Source of the DNA: Discostella pseudostelligera
Lineage: Eukaryota; Bacillariophyta; Thalassiosirophyceae; Thalassiosirales; Thalassiosiraceae
Assembly: GCA_036940085.1 (NCBI GenBank)
Contig: JALLBK010000561.1
Location: forward strand, 1-20,566
Reading direction: 5' to 3'
Length of the DNA stretch: 20,566 bases
Shown here piece by piece: positions 12,452 to 20,566 of this stretch. The notes beneath the pieces are model-generated. The model saw only the letters and a program-made list of their open reading frames with translations, was not told where the DNA came from and made no database searches. The translations under genes were made by a program, and so were the position numbers. Every line of letters starts with the position of its first letter. The stretch's first letter is position 1.

Positions 12452-13281
12452 ATGAAAGTGAATTCAATTGTCAGCACATTGCTTCTCCTTGTCGTGCCAT
12501 GCGTGTCGTCGACAACGATCGGGGAATGCAAACTGATATGCAAAGAAATCCGCACGGACGTCTTGGCCGTGAAAGGTCACTGCATGCCCGCCATGAAGCA
12601 ATCGCCAACACCCAACCTGTTCAATGCATGTGTCGAGGGACGGAAGAAGGCATTCGATCAGGCGTGCAATCCCATCTGCTCGAAATCTGAAGTGTCCGTG
12701 ACATCTTTCCAGGGATGTCAGGCCAGTGTGAAGAACAAGGGCCATAAATTCGTTTCGTGGTGTAGGAAGGTATGCTCATTGATACCGATTAATTACGTTT
12801 CCATAATTCATTTTCAGCATTCATTCAACTTCTCTCAATATAAACACAGGGCTACGATTCAGTCTTGCAAAATCTTGAAGCTGCACTAGCGGAGCATATG
12901 GAGAAAGTCAAGCAGGATGAGGTGCAACAAAAATCTGAAGAAGATGCTGGAGTCGAAAATGAGAGAGAACTCATTCAAATCGAAACGGTGGAGACAGAAG
13001 AGTCTGCAGTGATCGAAAGCGAACCAATCGAGGATGAGTCTATTCATGTTAGACCCGTAGAGGTCAAAGAGGATTCAAAGGTCGATGATGTTGATGAAGC
13101 AAAAGGCGGACTGAGAGGTGCATATGACGAGCCGGAAGGCAGCGAATCGGTCAACGACGACATTGTTCTTTTCGAACATGAAACTCATGAGGAAGAAGCT
13201 ACTACGGTCATCCACATGGAATACGACGAAGTCTCGATCAAAAACGAAGAAACAAACGATGATGGCGCATTCGAGTTGTAG
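12452..13281 (+). CDS. Small secreted Cys-rich protein with acidic tail, unknown function
   Basis: Two exons, 12452-12769 and 12850-13281, joined by an 80-bp phase-0 intron (GTATGC...CACAG); 249 residues. The ATG starts a clear signal peptide (Lys, then [15 protein letters not shown]), so it should enter the secretory pathway. The next 85 residues hold eight Cys (GEC, LIC, GHC, NAC, QAC, PIC, QGC, SWC), suggesting four disulfides, with a conserved-looking GHCMPAMKQ and [15 protein letters not shown]. The remainder is a strongly Glu/Asp-rich, probably disordered tail with many Val/Ile. No transmembrane segment follows the signal peptide. The family is not recognised; it could be extracellular or cell-wall associated. 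The start lies only about 85 bp after the likely end of Z-ISO on the same strand, so promoter space is very small. Confidence 0.75.
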
Positions 13282-13359
13282 GAAGTCACTACCGATTGGT
13301 ACATTACCAAGCACCGGATAATACGGCAAAATATTCAGTACGGACGATTTGTTGTTGCA

Positions 13360-15934
13360 TTAGTTTCTTCCTACTCCACTCCTCCGCTTTCCACTCCTAG
13401 ATTTCCCGCTTTTACGCACCGCTCTACCTCCAGTATACTTCGCAGTTGCTTCCCAAACATCAAATGGCATGAGCGGCGGTCGAACCGTAATCCCAATGCC
13501 TTTTGGTACACCAACTCTCACTTTGGCTACGCCCGCGCCAGTCACAGCCACCCAGCCAAGACCCCGGAGAGTGATGTCCGCAGCTGCCTGCTTCCACCCT
13601 GCTCCTTGAACGTCGATTTCGTGGTACTCAAATCCACCGATCTCTTCCATACGTTCGGGACCAGGTTCCAGCGGAGGTGTCAGTAGCGTCCCTACATGAT
13701 TTGCAGTAAACTCGTCCGCCCTAGTAGAATCAGTCATATGCAACTTGATTTCGTTCGCAACAAAGAACGTAAAGAGGAATGGTTTACAATCGCCAATGAG
13801 TTCAATCTTTGCAAGACCGCCCACGAGACAGCATTTTCCGGATGCGATTCTGAACGTTATTGGCTCCACTTGCCTGCGAAGTAGAAACAGAAAAGAAATC
13901 AATAGTTGAGGAAGATCTGCATCGATGAAGTTGTGCACAATAGGAATTACTTACTTTTTGGGAACCACAATCTTCAGCTCTTCCGGTGTTAGGCGTTCAG
14001 TCAAACATCCGGGTACGAGTAGACCTGGTGTATCATAGAGGCACGTTCCACCACCTAATTCGATCTTGATGAACTGAAGCGTCGTCCCGGGAAGCGGTGA
14101 CGTTGTCACAGAGCCTTTCCACTTGTTAGCATTTCCTGCCCTCCTCCTTTCTCCGGTCTTCAACCTGTTCTTTTCAGGATCGGCCTCAGCGAGGAGGTAG
14201 TTCACGAGAGTAGACTTGCCAGCATTTGCTGCACCGACAACATAAATATCGCACTCCATTTCATCTGCTAGTTTTCTAGTTTTCTCCATCATGGCTGGGA
14301 TGCCAAAACCAGTTTTGCAACTGACCAACCTGACTGCTCCACCAATATTGGCAATAGATGTGACACCTGCATACTCCAATTCTCGACGAACCCAGTTCTC
14401 TGCACGCGTTTGCCCCATCTCCGAGGGTAGCAAGTCGGCCTTGTTGGCTGCAAGGATAACGGGGTTGTCACCAGCAATCCTATCCAACTCAGGCAGGACC
14501 GACCCGCTGAAATCGAATAGGTCCACCAAAGCGAGAATAACTGCCTTTTTCTGCCGAAGAGGGAGTAGGAGCTTTCGAAATTCCTCCTGTGATAGTGTAG
14601 GCTCATCCGTCCACCCTGGACGCAGCTTCTTTTCCACCGAGCCGAAATTTTGCAATTGATGACATCGTTTACAAATGACCTTCTTCTTTGAGAGTGCCTC
14701 CAAGTCCAATCCCGTTTTCTCCGCCATCTCATCAATACTGAGATTGGAAAGGTCTTCTGCATCGTCAACACTACTGTCGTCATTTTGCCGAAGAAGCCAT
14801 TCAACTTCGTCCTCCGGTGACCACTCAGCGGAGTCTGCCCTTTCGTTTTGTTTTTGGGCTTCTTCAATTTTCGATAGCTTCACCTGTACCTCGTATTTTT
14901 CAGAAGGCAAGAACCCAGGCCGTNTTTTGGGCTTCTTCAATTTTCGATAGCTTCACCTGTACCTCGTATTTTTCAGAAGGCAAGAACCCAGGCCGTAGCT
15001 CATCATCCTTTTGAAAGCCAGAACCACATCCCGAACAAGTCATGGAACCGGTAATCACTTTGAATTGGGCTCGCCTTGGTGTTTCATCATTCCCAAAAGG
15101 ATTTGCTTCACGTCGAAAACCAAGTTTCTTTAGGTCATCAAAACTGACCTCTTGCGAGAACTGATCGAGTGATTTTGGGACAGTGACCCGCCCTAAGTTG
15201 TGATCTCTTCGTGCCGCTGCTATCCGCTCATCCATGCTTTGTGAAGTAGATTGGCTAAAGTCAGGAATGTCACTATCAACATCGTCATCATCCCCGTCGT
15301 CATCTTCATCCAAGTCAATTTCATAATCATCGCCAGTAAATTCATCCTCAAACGTGTTATCGTTAGCAAAATAAGCAAGCTTTTCATCGAATCCTTCCTT
15401 TCTCGCCATGTTGTCAAATTCTTCTTCCAATGCCTTGGCATTGAATTCCGTCTTCCAATTGGGGTTGATCTGAAATTTTCGTTTGGATGATTGCGGTTGC
15501 TTTGGTTTCGCTTTCTTCTTGTCGGGAGAAGGATCGGAAGGATCGGAAATATTATTGCTTGCAGACAATCGATCTATTAGCTCTGCTTTTAGACCAGACG
15601 TTGGTAATCCCTCTTCTCGCAATTTCACTTTCAGTTCATTGACTGTCATTCCTTCTAATTCGGCACGTGCGTAATTGCCGCTGGAAGAGGCAGTTCCAAA
15701 ACAGACAACCGAAGGATGAAAGCATCTTTGACGATAATATGTGCTGGAACGATGTGATGTCGACGCTCTAGTAGTAGTATATGATGAAGTAAATGCTAGT
15801 GGTACATATTGGATCTTTGCGATGCAGGTTGGTCGCAATCTGCCCGCACTTCTGAATGCACTCGACCCAACAACTCGAGAGAGAAGCGCCATAGCGACCA
15901 TCAATACGAACTGGCTTGGAAAAGTGAATGCCAT
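13360..15934 (-). CDS. Plastid YqeH/BPG2-like circularly permuted GTPase with SAP domain
   Basis: Exons 15934-13955 and 13873-13360 with an 81-bp phase-2 intron (GTAAGT...CGCAG). Dropping one 72-bp copy and the N at 14924 gives an open frame of about 806 residues. Seen: signal peptide ending GSSA-F27RS, the ASAFAP-type plastid junction; SAP domain about 93-125 (MTVNELKVKLREEGLPTSG); acidic linker; zinc-binding Cys pairs CSGCG (about 297) and CKRC (about 397), normal for YqeH but more widely spaced; then G motifs in permuted order: NKADLL (G4), SCKTG (G5), GAANAGKST (G1), TSPLPGTT (G2), DTPGL (G3). The C-terminal part follows the YqeH/NOA1 pattern and ends in a basic Arg/Ser/Gly tail. YqeH and plant BPG2/RIF1 act in small-subunit ribosome and rRNA maturation, so a plastid ribosome assembly role is inferred. 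SAP domains bind nucleic acid. Confidence 0.88.
14852..14996. repeat. 72-bp perfect duplication around a single N (assembly join artefact)
   Basis: 14852-14923 and 14925-14996 are identical around the N at 14924. It breaks the plastid GTPase reading frame by 73 bases (one copy plus the N). Counting the segment once joins the ELRPGFLPSEKYEV stretch to its downstream KQNERAD continuation in one frame. Confidence 0.95.
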
Positions 15935-16553
15935 TGGTTTGTCAGGAACGGCTATTTACTCTCGGGTCGAATCCTCATCTCATTTTGATCGATAGGGGCG
16001 ATGCCAAGATCTTATGACTCATGGTGATGTGTGATTTTGTCGCGGGCGGAGGTGGCAAACTCGTCGGTGGACAGGGTTGGAGGCGTCTGTCTGTCGCATC
16101 CTGATGAAGGATTGCCTACACGTGGCAGTAACAACTTACACGCTGATCAATAGATCATTATCTCTTGTCGTCTTCGTCTCCGTTATCGATCCATCGACTG
16201 CAATAGACGCAATTCTAGCGCTTGCTCTTGGTGGCTCTGTTCTGGTTGGAGGGATAGCGAAGTCGTAGCATGAAATGGCAATATCCGAAGAACAGTCGAA
16301 TCGTCGGTTATTGTCTACCAGTTCCTAATAGCTCCTAATTGTTACACGTAATCAATGAAACATTCACGTCCATCTAATGATATTCAATGAAATCCTCCTT
16401 CGCTCAATTCGATATCCAACATATTTCCTGCTCCTTCGTTACCGAGTTGTAAACCACTTGCTAACTGTCCGAATGCTGCTGCCTCTGCCGATACTATGAA
16501 CTTTGTTCAAATCATCATTGACCAGTATTATTTGTAGAGACAGGGATGACTTC
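15935..16553. other. Intergenic region upstream of the plastid GTPase gene
   Basis: About 620 bp between the start of the GTPase gene and the stop of the mitochondrial-type gene, both on the minus strand. It should contain the GTPase promoter and the 3' UTR of the other gene. A plus-strand open frame at 16077-16268 has no recognisable features. I see no clear repeats or RNA gene. Confidence 0.5.
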
Positions 16554-17829
16554 TCAATCTGACAACTGGCGAGGTTCTGCTAATTGATCACATCTCGAAA
16601 AATTGGCCAAAAATCGTTCATCGTACTGAGGATACATTCGTACTAATTTCAATGCCCGACGTTCCTGCTGCCAATGGAAGTATGGTCGAATCCCTAAATT
16701 CTGTAATTGAGATCGCGCCATTTGCATACACAAGATAAAGAAGGAAACTTGGCCCAGAACTGGCTCCATCCAATTCCATGCTCTAGTGTATCAATATCGA
16801 AATTGAGTGGATTGACGAATATTAGATGTTGCCCAAACAACAAGCCAATCACCGATGCCGATAAAGACCGAATTAGGTCATTCACTCACACAGATCCCAC
16901 CTCCAACCAAGTCTCCAAATCCTCCACGGGGGGCATTTCAGCCGTAACATACTTCTCATTGAACCATTCCACAATTCCCCGATGAAAGACGAGTGGTATA
17001 GATACATATCCAGCCGTAACCGACACAAACACTCCAGTGTAAAAGGGTAGTGCGGCCAATGGCATATCCTCGCGATTGGTCTTAGCAATTTTTCCAAATA
17101 CCTTCATGGCCTATTACAGCATGTATGACGATTCAAGTACAATTGGAAAAGATGACGATTAGACCCGTGACGGGTTGTGCAAAAATCCAAAACTCATACT
17201 AACGAAAAAGAAGTGAGAGAGAGAAATGAACAAAAACTGAACTACATACCTCATCATACTCAACACCATCCACCATCATAATGTCCCGTACGATGCACTC
17301 TCGGCATGCCTCGGGTAAACCCAATTCACCAAAATGTATTACCTGATCATTTGTCATGGTTGCAAATGTTTTGGGTAGTGTTCGGGCATAGGCCAATGTT
17401 GGTTTCCCATTATGAAAAAAATGTGAATTGTCGGGTGACTGGAATGGCTTGGCGGCAATATCATGTGTCTCTTCCTCTTGCTTCAAGCCTCGTGCAAACG
17501 CCGCAGAGGAGATTGCCGCGTCGTCGCCACCGCCGCCGCCGATAAAGCCATGGGATGCCGCCGTGGTTGTGCATGTTGAGAACTTCTTGTGGTAGTATGT
17601 CCTTGTCCGTGACGATGTCAACGTCGATGTCGAATTGGTTGCAGACAAGGTCAACCAGCACCTTGAAAACGACGACGATGCTGTGGAGGAGGTGGCGGTG
17701 CCAATAGTAATTCTGGAACGGGAAACAAACACAATGCTCTGCAAGAAATAATAATGACGAGAGGATGGGTTAACGATTACGAGCAATTGGATTCGCAGTG
17801 ATAGACAAAATACGGTTCTCTCTCACCAT
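16554..17829 (-). CDS. Predicted mitochondrial inner-membrane protein, unknown function
   Basis: Proposed exons 17829-17827 (ATG only), 17738-17250, 17110-16890 and 16782-16554, with introns of 88, 139 and 107 bp beginning GTGAGA, GTATGT and GTGAGT; total 313 residues. The upstream exon is inferred: exon 2 has no suitable ATG near its start, is preceded by a strong pyrimidine-TTGCAG acceptor, and an ATG followed by GTGAGA lies 88 bp away in the right phase. The N-terminus after splicing (SIVFVSRSRITIG...) is rich in Ser/Thr/Arg and lacks acids, like a mitochondrial presequence. The core holds about two hydrophobic segments (LAALPFYTGVFVSVTAGY and EPVLGQVSFFILCMQ), an EMPPVEDLETWLEVGSV loop, and a basic C-terminus (RPYFHWQQERRALKLVR). 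The family is not recognised. Confidence 0.7.
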
Positions 17830-18407
17830 GGTCACTTCTACTATCTTTGACAGCAATAGCACGAGAGCCTACGGCTGGGTACTAGATATGGTTGCAGGTG
17901 GAATTTTCGATTTCATTTTCATGGGCGGCGGGCCGGCGGCGGGCGGGTCGGCGTCCTATCTCCGGCGCGCGGGCGGAGTGTCACCATCATTTATTTCGAG
18001 GGCTCATAACCTCGAAGCAAGCAGCGCAGTGGGACCGACGGCCTACGGTGGAATTCGTAGAAAAATAGTGAGCATCCTACGCCGCAAGGACAGTCAAGAA
18101 GTGAGAAGTGACAGCCAGACTGCCAGCAGCAGCGCGCCAAAACATCTCTACGTAGGAACAATATGGATCTTTAAATTAAATTCCTATGTGCGTACATGAG
18201 ACTGATTTTATTTTAATTTTAAAATTCAACGTTCATTTTTAAAATTAATCACGTAGGAATCAGTATTATTTCTGCCAGACAACTCTCCACGTCACAGGTC
18301 ACAGTAACCAACTCCCTACCTACGATACCGACACCGACAGCGACAGCCAACAATTCACAATTCAATCATAATCGTCGTGATCACCATCCAATTACAATTC
18401 CAAAACA
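17830..18407. promoter_or_regulatory. Divergent promoter region with GC-rich patch and foldback repeats
   Basis: 578 bp between the start codons of the mitochondrial-type gene and the desaturase. It holds a GC-rich patch at about 17920-17980 (GGCGGCGG/CGGCGCGCGGGC), then an AT-rich block at 18165-18250. The motif (C/T)ACGTAGGAA occurs at 18149 and 18250, and its inverse TTCCTATGTG at 18181. Plus-strand open frame 17798-18199 looks like chance. Confidence 0.5.
18201..18264. repeat. Foldback inverted repeat in the desaturase promoter
   Basis: TTAATTTTAAAA (18213-18224) pairs perfectly with TTTTAAAATTAA (18237-18248) across a 12-base loop, and outer arms ACTGATT (18201-18207) and AATCAGT (18258-18264) also pair. 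The hairpin lies about 145 bp before the desaturase ATG. It could be a cruciform, an RNA hairpin in the 5' UTR, or a remnant of a miniature transposon; no target-site duplication was identified. Confidence 0.6.
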
Positions 18408-19696
18408 ATGGGCAATGGCGGAGACAATCGCAAGGGAGTCATTCCAATACCAGCAACATCCACCGGGATTCCTCCATCCACAATCATAGATTCAAAAGTC
18501 GTTGCCGCCGTCGGCGCGCGGAGCAGCAAGACCAACATCATTGGCACCAGCAATGACAATACCTCCGATGCAACAACAACCACCACAACAACACGGCCAT
18601 GGTACATCCGTGGTGGATTTCACGTCAATGTCTTTGGTATGGGAATGAATGTCGCTCTTCCGCCCATCATCCTCATAATGACGGCATCGGCATCGTCGCT
18701 TCACTCCATCTACACACCAACTCAGATCTTCGTGGTGGCATTGGTCCTGCATATTCTTCTCTCGGCAATGGTGGGGATACGTACCTTCTTCTGTTTGGTG
18801 CCAGTGCCATTATATCTCACTACATTGCTCATTGTGCCCATGACATTTGAAACGACGACGACGAGCAGTAGTGTGGAAGTATTGCTGATCATTGCGTTAG
18901 CATTCTTTATTGCCATTTGGAGAATAGGCATTTGCATGTCAGTATGTTTGCATCGATATGCCTCCCATGCCGCATTCAAAAGTGGACCAGCCACACGTCT
19001 CTTTTTAAATATTGTCGGATGTGCCGCGAATCAAGGTGGACCAATCGTAAGAATTGTATTCCATTTCATGGTGCATTTTCTTGATATTTCACTCATTGAC
19101 GTTGCATCGAATCTCCTCAACAGTGGTGGGCAAGTCAACATCGGTGTCATCACAAACATTGTGATTTGCCACGTGATCCACATAGTCCGGTACAGCATGG
19201 GGTCGAGAAAGCATTTGCCTTCTTTAGTGTGGGATATGATGCCGTCGAGGAGGAATTCGCGCCCAAGCATAATGATACGTGGGTATTGCGACTATTGGAT
19301 ACGTTTGCGTTTGGTGTGTGCTCATTGGAATTGGCCATGTCGTACTACTTCTTTGGTCGAGGGGGATTGTTCGTCTCGTACACCTCCATGTGGATATGCC
19401 AGACGGGAAGTCTTTGGTTCAATATTACCAATCATCCACCCGGAGAGCATCCGGAGAAGGCATGTCAAGCATCGAATGGCAAGGGGAAAGCGACGGGGTA
19501 CTATCCAGCATTTTACTTTCTAGACTTTATCTGTCCATTCTTCAGTGGCTTGGCGAGTGAAGCGGCACATGCCGATCATCATGTGCATTTTATGTTGGCG
19601 AAGCGGGACAAGTATGATGTTATGTATTATACTTTTGTTTGGCCTATGGAATTGTTGGGGTTGGTTTGGGATGTAAAGAGCAGTCCTCCGGAGTGA
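18408..19696 (+). CDS. Membrane acyl-CoA/fatty-acid desaturase (delta-9/SCD-like)
   Basis: Two exons, 18408-19046 and 19124-19696, joined by a 77-bp phase-0 intron (GTAAGA...CAACAG); 403 residues. The join creates NQGGPI-WWASQHRCHH, restoring the second histidine box. Di-iron ligands: HRYASH (box 1), QHRCHHKHCD (box 2), AHADHHVH (box 3, HxxHH type). The spacing and the CDLPRDPHSP stretch follow stearoyl-CoA-type desaturases, which insert a double bond, usually delta-9, in saturated acyl chains at the ER membrane. About four membrane spans surround the boxes. There is no cytochrome b5 domain, so electrons would come from a separate b5. The N-terminal 65 residues are Ser/Thr-rich with no clear plastid signal. 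The ATG has a good AAACAATGG context. Box 3 lacks the usual GE.xHNxHH, so the exact substrate is open. Confidence 0.88.
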
Positions 19697-20220
19697 TGGA
19701 GAGTGTGAATGTGAAGAATATTATATGTGCATGTATTTATTGGAACAGATCGCTCCCTGTTGGAGCTCAATGTTATCATTCGTTCAGGTATTTACCAACC
19801 ACCTGCCGCAAGTGCAGCTGCAATGCACTGATGTGAGTCAAAAGCTATCGATATGCTTAGTAACTTTAATACAATCAACCAATACATATGTACGGAGATG
19901 TTGTCAACGAGCGAAATGGGGACGGACCATATTATGGTCGCACCTCGTTGGAAATCTGGAAAGGCTTTGAAGAGTTAATGAAGATACTACTTATTGACGT
20001 TTGTGTGTACTCGTCAGACTGATAGGTAAGAATGTGATTAATAATTAAGTGGCCATTCAAAATGTCTTGACTTGCAGCTTGCCAAAATTATTCACTGATA
20101 GATGAAAGGTTCGATTCAAAAACGAAATGTCAATGTACTGTTCAATGTAGATGTACTGTTCAATGTTGAGTGATGTGCGATGACGATGACGAAAGTAATA
20201 TTGTTCAGCAAGTGCAATGG
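19697..20220. other. Convergent intergenic region with a short direct repeat
   Basis: About 520 bp between the desaturase stop and the stop of the right-edge gene. ATGTACTGTTCAATGT occurs twice (20133-20148 and 20151-20166). No other feature is recognised; the open frames are short and without recognisable domains. Confidence 0.5.
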
Positions 20221-20566
20221 TCACACTTGTACAAAGGGAATGGTGCTCAATGGCATGTTTCGGCCATTGGACACAATGTTGACAGGTGACTCCTCTCCAC
20301 GTTTGTTCTTCATGACGCGGATGACAGATTCCCATTTCCCACCCTCTGGTACTCCAAGTAGAATCTCTTTCCAGGTTTCGGACTTTGACGTAGGCGTGGA
20401 TTCATCTTTCGAATTGGAGAGGATGTGAGGAAGTGGATGAGTATCATTGGTGGGAGGGATGCCACTCTCAAGTAAACGAAAGACGCTCAAGCGCTTGGAT
20501 TCGTCCATGTCCGAAAGGTCGTCCTCTGCACCAATGTTCTTGACGAATGAATTCCAGACGGGCACA
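20221..20566 (-). CDS. 3' part of an unrecognised gene (runs off the window)
   Basis: A minus-strand frame is open from the right edge to a TGA at 20221-20223, about 114 residues. No ATG is visible within it at the edge, so the start is outside the window. The sequence is polar, with an Asp/Glu-rich DDLSDMDESKRL segment, a Pro/Ser/Thr-rich middle and a basic VIRVMKNKRGEE stretch. Composition is protein-like (the frame stays open and other frames close quickly), but no domain is recognised. It may be the C-terminal exon of a larger protein; an intron acceptor inside the frame cannot be excluded. Confidence 0.5.
   Translation of the reverse strand, partial: VPVWNSFVKNIGAEDDLSDMDESKRLSVFRLLESGIPPTNDTHPLPHILSNSKDESTPTSKSETWKEILLGVPEGGKWESVIRVMKNKRGEESPVNIVSNGRNMPLSTIPFVQV

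Noticed and set aside
17798..18199. A plus-strand frame of 133 codons in the desaturase promoter
   Set aside because: It overlaps the inferred start exon of the minus-strand gene, and its Gly/Ala-rich part comes from the GC-rich patch. No supporting features.

Overview
The window is nuclear DNA of a photosynthetic stramenopile, most likely a (centric) diatom. The evidence is short spliceosomal introns (75-328 bp, most 75-140 bp, GT...AG); two proteins with a signal peptide ending at an ASAFAP-like Ser-Phe or Ala-Phe junction, the plastid-targeting signature of diatoms; a carotenoid-pathway enzyme; and Rab6, importin-alpha-like and BET-bromodomain genes. The genus is an inference, and no database search was possible.

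Layout, left to right. (1) 216-4968, minus: a BET-type protein (bromodomain, NET domain, long C-terminal helix) carrying three copies of an unfamiliar repeat domain. (2) 4969-6001: a 1-kb divergent intergenic region. (3) 6002-9393, plus: an importin-alpha-like armadillo protein in three exons, with a degenerate major NLS groove and a nine-cysteine C-terminal module that only appears once the exons are joined. (4) 9394-10062: convergent intergenic region. (5) 10063-10779, minus: Rab6-type GTPase. (6) 10780-11184: divergent promoter with repeated GCGATAA and GGCGGGAA motifs. (7) 11185 to about 12370, plus: plastid 15-cis-zeta-carotene isomerase. (8) 12452-13281, plus: a small secreted Cys-rich/acidic protein starting about 85 bp later. 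(9) 13360-15934, minus: plastid YqeH/BPG2-type circularly permuted GTPase with a SAP domain. (10) 16554-17829, minus: probable mitochondrial membrane protein whose first coding exon appears to be the ATG alone. (11) 17830-18407: divergent promoter with foldback repeats. (12) 18408-19696, plus: acyl desaturase with three His boxes. (13) 20221-20566, minus: the 3' part of an unrecognised gene running off the window.

Three places (N at 4544, 9921 and 14924) carry an identical artefact: a 72-bp sequence, one N, then the same 72 bp again. Counting each 72 bp once restores the reading frame of genes 1 and 9, so these are unmerged contig overlaps and not biology.

The genes do not form a pathway. 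They are a normal eukaryotic mix of chromatin reading, nuclear transport, Golgi traffic, plastid carotenoid synthesis, plastid ribosome assembly and lipid desaturation, and several neighbours share head-to-head promoters. The most novel content is protein architecture: the triple-repeat BET protein, the importin-alpha-like protein with a Cys cluster, and the SAP-GTPase fusion.
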